Positions 33,076 to 41,459 of a stretch of DNA of 46,668 bases are shown one piece after another. The translations under genes were made by a program, and so were the position numbers. Each line of letters starts with the position of its first letter. The stretch's first letter is position 1. This DNA is from Bacillota bacterium (GTDB lineage: Bacteria > Bacillota > Clostridia > Clostridiales > Caloramatoraceae), in assembly GCA_023415335.1 (NCBI GenBank), contig JAEZLD010000202.1, positions 1 through 46,668 on the forward strand, given 5' to 3'. The notes under the pieces were generated by a model. The model saw only the letters and a program-made list of their open reading frames with translations. It was not told where the DNA came from and ran no database searches.

Positions 33076-34650
33076 CTATCCCCTCAGCTTAAAGGTACTT
33101 GGAGCCAGCCTGTATGCAAGCACTAGCGCCACTATTACATAAATTATGCAGAAGGCTGAAACTGCTGCTCCGAAAACCAAGGTTGGAGCCCTTTTGCCCA
33201 TTGCAGAATAGCATACTATGTAGGTAACAGAGCTAATTATACTATAAACAGGATTCTTCATTTCCAGGTTTACCGTATATGGCTGAAGCAGATAATACAG
33301 TACCATATTGTGCACGGAAAAGAATACTGACATGGCTATTATGGATACAAACAGAATCAGATAGTTAAGTAGATTGTCAGTTCCACCTGTCACAAACAGC
33401 AGAAGCGGAAGTCCTGCCGCTATTACAAGGGCAGGTATCAGGCTTATTGCCACTACCGACTTTAGCCTTGCAGCAAAAAGGCTTACAATAACCTTTGGCT
33501 GGCGGTAAAAGCGGTATGTCAGCATGCTGTGGTCACAGTTCATGAACATAGCCTGTGTTATGTTCTTACCACGGTTAAGGAAGTACATTATAAACAGGAA
33601 ATATGGCAGCATGCTCAGCATAAGCTTGTTTACATACCCCTTAATATCAGGGAAAATGAAACAGCATACTACGGCTGCTACAAGCATGACTAGTTCAATG
33701 AGTGCTATTCTTTTTGCAGATTTGGTAAGAAGCCTTCTGTGCCTTTTAACAAATATATCGTTGAAGTAAGCATACCCTGTTTTATTACTTGTTTGGTCTG
33801 ACGAAATGGAAATCTTGTTTAAAGAGTTCTTTTGTGCTGCCGCAGCAACTGTTGACTTTGTCACAACAATGGTATCCGGGGTAAGTATACCCTTATATAC
33901 CTCCCTGTAATGTTTAAAGTTGAGTATATACCTAATAGCTGCTGCTCCAAGAACAATGGCTGCAGCAAATATTCCATAGACAGCAACCATTGGCATTACA
34001 TACCCCAGATAAGGGGGCAGGTATGCTGCCACAAGCAGCAGTATTACCAGAACTATTAATATAGGCGCAGGAAGGTTTTCATTCCTTACCTTCTTCTTTT
34101 TACTATAATTCCTAAGAGCCCAGGCTGAGAATATACATTTGATTGCTGCGATAAAAAGTGGAAGAACGAAGCCCGCCCACAGCGGAACCCCTTCTTTAAT
34201 TCCAAATAACAGTATCCATGGCAATAGGCCTATGGCTGTCTTTGTAAGGAAATAAAAATAGTTAGACAGAGTATACTCTCTGGCGTCCATACGCATAAGA
34301 AACATGGCATAATATTTATCCTTGGTTGGGTCAAACATATGGGTATTCATTAATCCGCCTATAATCGTCAGACATAACAATATATGAAGAAAGCCATTGC
34401 CTTGTATATTTCCAAAAAACCTCAATGGAAAAAGTACAAAAACCAAAATATATAATGGCTTCCAAATGAAAGTACTTACAACCTCCCAGATTATACTGAT
34501 TATATTAACAACTGTTTTTAAATCCCTGCTTCCATAAAGGCTGCTTGGAAGCAGCTTCTTTATGAGTGGTATAGATTTCAGGGAGAAAATAATTCCGTTT
34601 GTGCGATACGTATTTTTCAGCTTAAAGGAAATCTTAAATGATTTAAACAT
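33076..34650 (-). CDS. ABC transporter permease, large multi-span membrane protein
   Basis: The 524-residue protein has about 12 hydrophobic segments, without an ATPase domain. The long hydrophilic stretch at residues about 240-300 and the symmetric layout fit a fused permease of the ABC-2/EcsB-like kind. It overlaps the ATPase gene by eight bases, so the two must form one transporter. GGGGAGGAAA precedes the ATG. The substrate is unknown. The companion genes downstream (small membrane protein, DinB-like protein, HAD phosphatase) give no clear clue. Confidence 0.8.
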   Translation of the reverse strand: MFKSFKISFKLKNTYRTNGIIFSLKSIPLIKKLLPSSLYGSRDLKTVVNIISIIWEVVSTFIWKPLYILVFVLFPLRFFGNIQGNGFLHILLCLTIIGGLMNTHMFDPTKDKYYAMFLMRMDAREYTLSNYFYFLTKTAIGLLPWILLFGIKEGVPLWAGFVLPLFIAAIKCIFSAWALRNYSKKKKVRNENLPAPILIVLVILLLVAAYLPPYLGYVMPMVAVYGIFAAAIVLGAAAIRYILNFKHYREVYKGILTPDTIVVTKSTVAAAAQKNSLNKISISSDQTSNKTGYAYFNDIFVKRHRRLLTKSAKRIALIELVMLVAAVVCCFIFPDIKGYVNKLMLSMLPYFLFIMYFLNRGKNITQAMFMNCDHSMLTYRFYRQPKVIVSLFAARLKSVVAISLIPALVIAAGLPLLLFVTGGTDNLLNYLILFVSIIAMSVFFSVHNMVLYYLLQPYTVNLEMKNPVYSIISSVTYIVCYSAMGKRAPTLVFGAAVSAFCIIYVIVALVLAYRLAPSTFKLRG

Positions 34651-35350
34651 TTTCCTCCCCCTTTAAAGCAGCAATTATCTTATCCTTAAATTCCGTGTTA
34701 TCCAGATTGTCCTTTGGAATCTCCTCCAGCACCCCATTGTTAAGAATAACTATGTTATCACATAGATCCAGTGCCAGTTCCATTATATGGGTGGAGAATA
34801 TAATGCAGTGGTCCCTCTTTATATGCCTCAGCAGCTGCTTCATTTCATCTGCCACTACCACATCAAAGGAGGTCAGGGGCTCGTCCAAAAGAAGTATAGG
34901 AGGGTTTGCAATAAAGTTTATAAGCATCTGCATCTTATTCTTCATGCCATGTGAATAATCCTTCAGAAGCTTGTCCCTATCCTCCGGCAATATGTGCATG
35001 AAATCCAGATACTCATCAATAGCTTTGGGTTCAGATATTTTCCTTTTGTTTATATCAAGGAAAAACTTCAGAAATTCCCTGCCTGTGAGGAACTCGGGAA
35101 CCACAGGAGTAGACAGCACATAACCTATATCCTCTGAGGTTATGCTGCGAAGGGTACCATCCTCTTCAATTTCATAGCTTCCTCCATCCGATTTCATATC
35201 CTCATTAAGGCAGTTAAAAAACGTGGTCTTGCCCGCTCCATTTCTTCCTATAAGTCCATATATCCTTCCCTGTTCAAAGGTAAAGCTCGCCCCCTTCAGT
35301 ACCTCTTTTTTATCAAAGCTCTTTTTTAAGTCCTTTATAACCAGCCTCAT
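34643..35350 (-). CDS. ABC transporter ATP-binding protein
   Basis: The 235-residue ATPase has Walker A GRNGAGKTT at about residues 34-42, a signature YSHGMKNKMQM in place of LSGGQ, and Walker B ILLLDEPLTSFD. The H-loop is IIFSTHIMELAL. SHGM-type signatures are usual for ATPases that serve ABC-2 type permeases. I start at the ATG 35348-35350 with GAGGAG six bases upstream. The longer TTG frame lacks one. It is the first gene of the operon and partners the permease that follows. Confidence 0.9.
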   Translation of the reverse strand: MRLVIKDLKKSFDKKEVLKGASFTFEQGRIYGLIGRNGAGKTTFFNCLNEDMKSDGGSYEIEEDGTLRSITSEDIGYVLSTPVVPEFLTGREFLKFFLDINKRKISEPKAIDEYLDFMHILPEDRDKLLKDYSHGMKNKMQMLINFIANPPILLLDEPLTSFDVVVADEMKQLLRHIKRDHCIIFSTHIMELALDLCDNIVILNNGVLEEIPKDNLDNTEFKDKIIAALKGEENV

Positions 35351-35414
35351 ATAATACTCCTCTTCCAAATAAATTTTCCAGTTTATTTTATATTTACTAA
35401 TTTTTCACATCTAA

Positions 35415-35443
35415 AGTATGACATGTTATGAAAATAATATCAA
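35415..35443 (-). promoter_or_regulatory. Promoter of the five-gene ABC-HAD operon
   Basis: The minus strand has -35 TTGATA, a 17-base spacer and -10 CATACT, about 65 bases before the ATPase start. Confidence 0.55.
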
Positions 35444-35467
35444 TAGTATGTATGCCTCACTCCTAAT

Positions 35468-35902
35468 CTACATCTCTTTTTCATATTTGTATCGATAATA
35501 TATTGAATATGCTTGCACAGATAGATATACAAAAACCAAAAGAAGCTCAGCTATCATATCTACTCCCATCAAGGCAAATGCTAAGATCAATGCTCCAAAC
35601 ACAAAGGTCATTAAATCATAAGCCTTTGCCTTTGCTCGATTGGCAATTGTAACATTGCGCTCATCATTCCTGTCAATTTCAAGGTGCTTTTGCAGCTCTG
35701 GATTGCTCTTAATAGCTTTACAGGAAATAATATTTCCTATGCCATGGCCAAAGGCTCCGGATCCAATTCCAATGAAAACATATGGCAGAGCAAGTAAATA
35801 TCCCTGTGGGTTGACAAGAGCCTTCACCAGAAATAAACCTGATGCTGCCAAAGCAAATCCAATCGCTGCAGCCACATAATCTGTTCTTTTACTTTTCATC
35901 AT
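35468..35902 (-). CDS. Four-span membrane protein paired with an XRE regulator
   Basis: The 144-residue protein has four hydrophobic segments. Between the second and third is a polar stretch with HLEIDRNDERNVTIANRAKAKAYD. The ERN...AKAKAYD motif is typical of small membrane proteins found beside XRE regulators in Firmicutes. I recall such families only by DUF names. Its ATG overlaps the stop codon of the XRE gene (ATGA), so translation is coupled. The combination of a regulator and a membrane partner may form a sensing unit, but this is inference. Confidence 0.7.
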   Translation of the reverse strand: MMKSKRTDYVAAAIGFALAASGLFLVKALVNPQGYLLALPYVFIGIGSGAFGHGIGNIISCKAIKSNPELQKHLEIDRNDERNVTIANRAKAKAYDLMTFVFGALILAFALMGVDMIAELLLVFVYLSVQAYSIYYRYKYEKEM

Positions 35903-36099
35903 AGCTCCTCCTCATAAATAAATATGTCCTCAATATGCATTTCAAAATATCGAGCAATTTTGAATGCTAATATAATTGACGGGTTGTATCTGCCGTTTTC
36001 AAGGGAACCAATTGTTTGACGGGATACCTCAAGAGCCTCTGCTAATTGTTCTTGTCTGATGCCCCTGGCCTTGCGGATTTCTTCAAGCTTGTTCTTCAT
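35899..36099 (-). CDS. XRE-family helix-turn-helix regulator, 66 residues
   Basis: A Cro/CI-type regulator that is little more than the DNA-binding domain. The helix-turn-helix is RQEQLAEALEVSRQTIGSLENG at about residues 19-40, followed by the usual PSIILAFKIARYF helix. The short C-terminal EDIFIYEEEL is typical of the YgzD-like small group. GAGGTGATAAG precedes the ATG. It has a near-consensus promoter and overlaps the membrane protein gene by four bases. Confidence 0.93.
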   Translation of the reverse strand: MKNKLEEIRKARGIRQEQLAEALEVSRQTIGSLENGRYNPSIILAFKIARYFEMHIEDIFIYEEEL

Positions 36100-36140
36100 C
36101 TTATCACCTCTAAACAGAATGGCAAGTCAGCTTTACATTT

Positions 36141-36168
36141 ATTGTACCACTTTCCCGAACTATGTCAA
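36141..36168 (-). promoter_or_regulatory. Near-consensus promoter of the XRE-membrane protein operon
   Basis: The minus strand has -35 TTGACA, a 16-base spacer and -10 TACAAT, about 45 bases before the XRE start. Confidence 0.8.
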
Positions 36169-36249
36169 GCATACTTTCCATAATTGTTTTTCTGCATCTG
36201 ACATGGCAATTAAGGTTCCTTATGAGTATCTGAATAAATAGCTTTGCAT

Positions 36250-36288
36250 AATAAAACAAAACGCCTCCATGCATTTCAGCAGGGAGGT
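36250..36288 (-). terminator. Terminator of the purine permease gene
   Basis: On the minus strand a six-base stem ACCTCC/GGAGGC with a loop of about 14 bases is followed by GTTTTGTTTTA, about 50 bases after the NCS2 stop codon. Confidence 0.6.
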
Positions 36289-36338
36289 CTTATGCTTGAT
36301 ATATAGTTTAGTATAGTTTATTAAGCCTACAGCTTCTG

Positions 36339-37742
36339 TTAGTGTGTCAGCAGGAACATGAGCCCAAACAGTATTCCTATGGTCCAGGTTCCTGCGTTTA
36401 TTTCCTTAGCCTTTCCTGTAAACAGCTTGATAAATATATAGCTTACAAGCCCTAATGCTATTCCGTAGGATATGTTGTATGTAAAAGGTATTATTACCAG
36501 AGTCAGAAACCCTACAACACCAGCCAAGGAATCTGACCAGTCTATATCCTTTACACTACCCATCATGAGCACGCCTACATAGATAAGTGCCGCAGCGGTT
36601 GCATAGGTTGGAACCAGCTGTGCAACTGGTGCAAGGAACATAGCTATAAAGAACATAGCTGCTGTGGACAATGAGGTGAGGCCTGTTCTTCCTCCCTCTC
36701 CTACTCCTGCGGCTGACTCAACAAAGGCTGTAACAGTAGAGGTTCCGCATGCAGCTCCTATAGTAGTTGCAATAGCATCTGAAAGCATAGCTTTGTCCAT
36801 ATTGGGAACCTCTCCATTTTCGTCAAGTAAATTACCAGCTGAACAGGCTCCATAAAGGGTTCCAAGGGTATCAAACATGTCTACCATACAGAAGGATAGC
36901 ATTGTTGTAATAAACATGACAGTAAATGCTCCTGTTCCATGGGCTGATATGTACGCTGAGAAATCAAAGCCCTCGGTAAATACCTTTCCAAAGGACAATG
37001 ATGCAAAATCCCTAAACGATCCGAAAAAATCACCAGTCAGGTTTGGAGCAATGGTTGCTGCATAGAAGCCCTTTATGGTTGTAAGTCCAAGTATATAATA
37101 TGCTGCTGTTGCACCAAGTATTCCCCAAAGCACTGCTCCCTTTACCTTCATCTTTGAAAGGGCTCCAATTGCAAATACTGCAAACATGGTAATAAGCATA
37201 GGCATTATAGAGCTCCAGGTTGCAGCTCCTGTAAATACGTTGAAGGAAGCAAGATTAACACATGTAGATGGATCAGGAACGACTATTCCTGCATTCTGGA
37301 GTCCTATAAATGCTATGAACATGCCTATTCCAGCCGAGATGGCTACCTTTACCTCCCTGGGAATTGAGTTGAATATTAGCTTGCGAAGTCCGGTAACAGT
37401 AAGCAGTATGAATATTATTCCATCAAATAAAACACATACAAGCGCATTGGCATAGGTGAATCCAAATCCAATGCATACTGTGTATACGAAATATGCATTA
37501 GGTCCCATACCCGTTGCCTGTGCCAAGGGCAGATTAGCAAGAAGTCCCATGCATATGGTTCCAATAACAGCAGAAATAGCTGTAGCTACATAAATAGCAC
37601 CATATGATACGGAATCGAGAGTTGAAAACATTCCTGCATTTACAACAAGTATATATGACATAGCCATAAATGTTGTAATCCCGGATATTATTTCGATTTT
37701 TACTGAAGAGCCGTGCTCCTCAAGCTTAAAGAACTTTTCCAT
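36339..37742 (-). CDS. NCS2 purine permease, AzgA-like (adenine/guanine/hypoxanthine)
   Basis: The 467-residue transporter has about 13 hydrophobic segments. Family marks are EIISGITTFMAMSYILVVN near residues 18-36, ATGMGPNAYFVYTV near 75-88, and the later ESAAGVGEGGRTGLTS motif, all typical of the AzgA/PbuG group of proton symporters for purine bases. AAGGAGAAATAGGTT precedes the ATG. No purine riboswitch is seen in the 77 bases upstream. It is a single gene with its own terminator. Confidence 0.92.
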   Translation of the reverse strand: MEKFFKLEEHGSSVKIEIISGITTFMAMSYILVVNAGMFSTLDSVSYGAIYVATAISAVIGTICMGLLANLPLAQATGMGPNAYFVYTVCIGFGFTYANALVCVLFDGIIFILLTVTGLRKLIFNSIPREVKVAISAGIGMFIAFIGLQNAGIVVPDPSTCVNLASFNVFTGAATWSSIMPMLITMFAVFAIGALSKMKVKGAVLWGILGATAAYYILGLTTIKGFYAATIAPNLTGDFFGSFRDFASLSFGKVFTEGFDFSAYISAHGTGAFTVMFITTMLSFCMVDMFDTLGTLYGACSAGNLLDENGEVPNMDKAMLSDAIATTIGAACGTSTVTAFVESAAGVGEGGRTGLTSLSTAAMFFIAMFLAPVAQLVPTYATAAALIYVGVLMMGSVKDIDWSDSLAGVVGFLTLVIIPFTYNISYGIALGLVSYIFIKLFTGKAKEINAGTWTIGILFGLMFLLTH

Positions 37743-37819
37743 AACCTATTTCTCCTTAATTATAGTTGTTAAGCAAAATGTACTAAATCTAAACCCTTCT
37801 TTGCCATATTAATTCTTTA

Positions 37820-38311
37820 TTATAAGTTATGTCGTGTTCTGTATCTCTCAAATGCTTCCTTCACCTGACGTACAGCCTCTGTCCCATCAAAAAAGCCATT
37901 GACTATAGTAGTTTTTCCCTGAAGTGCTTTGTAGGTTGAGAAGAACTCCTCCAGTTCCTTAAGAAAGTGCGGAGGAAGGTCTGATAAGGACCTTACATGA
38001 TCGTATCTAGGGTCTCCTAAATTTACAGCTAGCACCTTTGTATCCTTCTCTCCGCTGTCCACCATGTCAATACCTCCTATGATTCTGGCATCCACATAGC
38101 ATCCTGGAAAGGTAGGTGCAGAGGTCATAACAAGTATATCCAGCGGGTCTCCGTCAAAACTCAGTGTTTTTTCAATGAATCCATACTCTACAGGATAAAA
38201 GGCTGCCGAATAAAGTACCCTGTCCAGCTTTATTTTGTCCGTTTCCTGGTCTATTTCGTATTTGTTTTGGCTTCCCATGGGTATTTCAATTCTTGCTTCG
38301 ATTACATCCAT
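37820..38311 (-). CDS. ppa: Inorganic pyrophosphatase, family I
   Basis: The 163-residue enzyme hydrolyses pyrophosphate to phosphate. Family I marks are IPMGSQNKYEID at the N terminus, the metal-binding signature DGDPLDILVM near residue 54, and DPRYDHVRSLSDLPPHF. The length is slightly shorter than the E. coli enzyme, as usual for Gram-positive members of family I. GGAGGATAGCTT precedes the ATG. It is a single gene. Many clostridia use family II or membrane pyrophosphatases, so the family I type is a point of note. Confidence 0.94.
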   Translation of the reverse strand: MDVIEARIEIPMGSQNKYEIDQETDKIKLDRVLYSAAFYPVEYGFIEKTLSFDGDPLDILVMTSAPTFPGCYVDARIIGGIDMVDSGEKDTKVLAVNLGDPRYDHVRSLSDLPPHFLKELEEFFSTYKALQGKTTIVNGFFDGTEAVRQVKEAFERYRTRHNL

Positions 38312-38430
38312 AAGCTATCCTCCATCAATTGTTTATTACTTTATTTAGGTTTCCACCATACGAGCTAAGTATTCGCAGGACAATAGTCCATGAATCTCTT
38401 GTATACATACTCAGAATATAAGCCATGGGC

Positions 38431-38462
38431 AAAACAAAAAAGCATGGCCTCACAGTCATGCT
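38431..38462 (-). terminator. Terminator of the PHP-membrane protein operon
   Basis: On the minus strand AGCATG/CATGCT with a ten-base loop is followed by TTTTTTGTTTT, about 45 bases after the stop of the small membrane protein gene. Confidence 0.75.
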
Positions 38463-38505
38463 ATAATATTTAATATACAGTTTTTCAAAACACATCCTAT
38501 TATAT

Positions 38506-38802
38506 TTATTTCAGGTTAAATATGAAGGTAAAAATAAATACCGCAACCCCTACTAAAGAGATAAAAAGGCTTTTCCTTCTGCCTCCCTCTCCGTCGAAGA
38601 AAAACATTACGGCTCCTCCAGCAGTCAGAAGGACTGGCAGAAGTAATCCCCATATCCTGGGCATGGTGTTGCTGGCAGTACCACTTGAAGAAAGCTGCAC
38701 CACCAGCACATCTGGCAGAAACACAAGTCCTGCCATGAAGGCTCCTGCGGAAATCAGAATCATGATGATCATAAATACCAATCTACCCTTTTTAGAAAAC
38801 AT
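38506..38802 (-). CDS. Small membrane protein with three segments, DUF1648-like
   Basis: The 98-residue protein has three hydrophobic segments at about residues 8-28, 49-68 and 78-96. The part FLPDVLVVQLSSSG between the first two resembles the DUF1648 segment of SdpI-like proteins, but the match is weak. AAAGGGGGATTTAAAA precedes the ATG. It follows the PHP gene by 14 bases and shares its terminator. I cannot assign a function. Confidence 0.6.
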   Translation of the reverse strand: MFSKKGRLVFMIIMILISAGAFMAGLVFLPDVLVVQLSSSGTASNTMPRIWGLLLPVLLTAGGAVMFFFDGEGGRRKSLFISLVGVAVFIFTFIFNLK

Positions 38803-38816
38803 TTTTAAATCCCCCT

Positions 38817-39683
38817 TTATCTTTGTCCTATTATATACTCATGCAGTCTGTTATATATATACCCTTCTATAAACAAGCCTCCTGTACCCCTTCCCAGGGT
38901 GTTTTCAGGCTTATTGTCTCCGTGGTAATCGCTGCCTCCACTTTCAAGCAGTCCTTTTTCCCTGCAAAGCTCCTTAAGGAATTCAGCCTGGCAAGGAGTA
39001 TAGAGAGGATATGAGGTTTCCACTCCACACAAGCCGCAGTCTATTACCCTGGGTATTAAATTAATTATCTCATCCTTATCCATGTTTAAGAATGGATGTG
39101 CCCATACGGCAGCCGCCCCCCAGCTTTTTATATAATTTATAGTATCCAAAGAGGATAGCTTTTTAGGGGCCTTGTAGAAGCTTCCCTTTTGAGACAGGAG
39201 GGTTGCAAAGGCCTGAGATACAGATTCAACGTAGCCCTTCTCCATAAGCTCTCTGGCAATATGCACACGATTGATGCTTGTGGCAGGTGTTTTATCCTTT
39301 ATCTTTTGGAATTCTATGTTATAGCCTCTCTGGCGCAGCCTCTCAACGCATTCAATATTGCTTTTTTCCTTACGCTTAAGCTGCTCCCCCACATAAGCCT
39401 CTATCTCATCATAAGTATCGGCTTTTAAAAAAAGTCCCAGTATATGCAGCTCCATTCCTTCATGCTCAGTGGTAAATTCAATTCCTGGCACTCCAATAAC
39501 CCCTGAGCCATCTGCAAGAGCCATAAACTCCCTTACTCCCCCTATGGTGTTATGGTCCGTAAGTGCAATAGCCCTTATATTCTCAGCCTCAGCCTTAGCT
39601 ATTAGAGCCTCTGGAGAATCAACCCCATCGGAAAAATAGGAATGTACATGTAAATCACATATGCTTTTATCTGGAATTAGCAT
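38817..39683 (-). CDS. PHP-domain phosphoesterase (YciV/RNase AM-like)
   Basis: The 288-residue protein is a PHP-type metal-dependent phosphoesterase. Metal ligands are in DLHVHSYFSDG near the N terminus, ALTDHNTIGG, GVPGIEFTTEHEG, AVWAHPF and GGSDYHGDN near the C terminus. The order fits YciV-like enzymes, which act as 5'-nucleases or phosphatases on nucleotides or short RNA. I prefer the ATG at 39681-39683, with AAGGGTGAT upstream. The TTG six codons earlier lacks a site. It is the first gene of an operon with the small membrane protein. Confidence 0.88.
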   Translation of the reverse strand: MLIPDKSICDLHVHSYFSDGVDSPEALIAKAEAENIRAIALTDHNTIGGVREFMALADGSGVIGVPGIEFTTEHEGMELHILGLFLKADTYDEIEAYVGEQLKRKEKSNIECVERLRQRGYNIEFQKIKDKTPATSINRVHIARELMEKGYVESVSQAFATLLSQKGSFYKAPKKLSSLDTINYIKSWGAAAVWAHPFLNMDKDEIINLIPRVIDCGLCGVETSYPLYTPCQAEFLKELCREKGLLESGGSDYHGDNKPENTLGRGTGGLFIEGYIYNRLHEYIIGQR

Positions 39684-39838
39684 GTAATCATCACCCTTCA
39701 AGTATTCCTAAGTATGATATCTATTACTACTATACTTTACTCTTTTGCTTTTCCAAACACAATATGTCTCCAAACTTTTTCTAAAAACACATTTCAAATA
39801 GCAAGGCAACCTATATTTAGTGTCCCTGTCCACTAATC

Positions 39839-40345
39839 TTATTCATTTAATAAAGAATAAACATATGTATCCTTCCATATGGGTCTGTTATTCTCATCCA
39901 CCCAAAAATACACGTTCTGTTTAAAATAACCCTCTCTGATAAAGCCCCTTCTCTCAAGCAGCCTCCATGAAGCGGTATTGTCAGGGTCACATTCTGCATA
40001 TATCCTGTGGATTCCATTGCTGAAGGCTTCACTGATTAAGCTGTTACATGCCTCACTTGCATAGCCCCTTTTCCAATAGTCCTTATTAAAAACAAAGCCT
40101 ATTTCAAGTGTATTAGAATCCCTTCCTCCTAGATAAATATTTCCTATCATCTTATGGGTATCCTTAAGCTCCACTGCAATAAACTCGCTGCTTGATATTC
40201 GATACTCCAGCTCCTGCCTTGTCTCCTCAAAGGACATGGGCTTATAAGGTTCATATCTTACAGTCTCCACATCTGATAGGTATTCATATAAATCCTCTAA
40301 ATCTTCACCTATATACCTTCTAAGTATTAATCTTTCTGTTTCCAT
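39839..40345 (-). CDS. GNAT N-acetyltransferase, RimJ/RimL type
   Basis: The 168-residue acetyltransferase starts with METERLILRRY, as RimJ/RimL-type proteins do. It has the acetyl-CoA binding loop in NKDYWKRGYASEACNSLISEAF and the later ECDPDNTASWRLLERRGF. RimJ/RimL enzymes acetylate N termini of proteins or small amines, and the specific substrate is unknown. GGGAGAACAATT precedes the ATG. It lies 30 bases after another acetyltransferase gene and is probably co-transcribed with it. Confidence 0.88.
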   Translation of the reverse strand: METERLILRRYIGEDLEDLYEYLSDVETVRYEPYKPMSFEETRQELEYRISSSEFIAVELKDTHKMIGNIYLGGRDSNTLEIGFVFNKDYWKRGYASEACNSLISEAFSNGIHRIYAECDPDNTASWRLLERRGFIREGYFKQNVYFWVDENNRPIWKDTYVYSLLNE

Positions 40346-40375
40346 AATTGTTCTCCCAAATTAATATTAATGATA

Positions 40376-41245
40376 TTATTTCTTTTCCCAGTATGTCCAC
40401 TCTATTACCTCTTCATAGCCTATTTTTGTATAGAAGGGATTGCTGCCTCCAGTCATGTGGGTAGCTCCTAAAGCCTTGGTACGCCTGTACATCTCAGACA
40501 AGGCCGCCGCAGCAAGTCCCATTCCCCTGTATTCAGGAATCGTGCATAGGGGTTCCATATAGGCCAGCTTGTTCTTTGGTGTCCACCACATGCCAGCATA
40601 GCATACATATTCTCCTTCCCGGTTCTCCACAGCAACAGGATACTGTGGTGTTGCATGGGGTGATGCAAGAAGGTGCAGGCCACACTCTAAATCCTCATCC
40701 CAGGGTCCCTCCTTAGCCTCATGGTTAAAGCCCTTCCAGCAGCACTTCAGGACCTTCCCTACATCCAGAGGATTCTCTGCAAAGAAAAAGCTCTCTGGAA
40801 GCTTATAATCCAGGGTATTTTTAAAATCAAACACCTTATCCATCTGGTTTTCCTTTATAATAAAGCCTTTATTTTCTGCCGCCTCCATTATGGCATCCTG
40901 CCCTCTGAATATAATAAGCACCACACTGCCGTCCTTGTAAGCCATGTTATTGATAGAATACTCCACCATTTCAGGGGCAAGCTCCTCATAGCCCGGTCTT
41001 AAGCTGAAATAATTTCTTCCAATGGTACTCTCATAAAAGCAGAAGCCAACAATTTTGCCATCCTCCTCCCATATCATGTTTCTATGAGTAAAGGATTTGT
41101 TGCTCCAATCAGATGAAAGAGCATATTCAAAAAATGGTGCAGGAACGCCATTTTTCCAGGTCCTATCGTATACATCCACCATAAATTCATATATGGCAGG
41201 ACAATCTGACAGTATCATAAATGGTCTTTTAGTTATATTTCTCAT
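40376..41245 (-). CDS. GNAT N-acetyltransferase, 289 residues
   Basis: The protein is long for a single GNAT. Its C-terminal half has a clear acetyl-CoA site: MEPLCTIPEYRGMGLAAAALSEMYRRT and the following THMTGGSNPFYTKIGY. The N-terminal half has a degenerate GNAT-like fold, so it may be a tandem-GNAT protein with one active domain. GGGGGGAGGCTTTAAC precedes the ATG. It is the first gene of a two-gene unit. The substrate is unknown. Confidence 0.82.
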   Translation of the reverse strand: MRNITKRPFMILSDCPAIYEFMVDVYDRTWKNGVPAPFFEYALSSDWSNKSFTHRNMIWEEDGKIVGFCFYESTIGRNYFSLRPGYEELAPEMVEYSINNMAYKDGSVVLIIFRGQDAIMEAAENKGFIIKENQMDKVFDFKNTLDYKLPESFFFAENPLDVGKVLKCCWKGFNHEAKEGPWDEDLECGLHLLASPHATPQYPVAVENREGEYVCYAGMWWTPKNKLAYMEPLCTIPEYRGMGLAAAALSEMYRRTKALGATHMTGGSNPFYTKIGYEEVIEWTYWEKK

Positions 41246-41353
41246 GTTAAAGCCTCCCCCCCTTCGTTATAATATTAATTTACCACATTTTTTATGTGCA
41301 TGAGCATGTTAAGTTTAATTATAATCAATCATTCTAATGCTATATGTTTACAC

Positions 41354-41382
41354 TTGACATGCTTCCCACCCAAATTCATAAT
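41354..41382 (+). promoter_or_regulatory. Promoter of the alpha/beta hydrolase gene
   Basis: -35 TTGACA, a 17-base spacer and -10 CATAAT, about 80 bases before the start codon. Confidence 0.7.
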
Positions 41383-41459
41383 ACTTTATATCAATACCAT
41401 TATTTAAGAACACCCTGAATTTCTTGTTGTGAGATGTGTACCAAGGAGGTTATATACCC

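Noticed and set aside
37743..37819. Purine riboswitch before the NCS2 permease
   Set aside because: The 77 bases lack the conserved purine aptamer core, and no terminator-antiterminator pair is seen.
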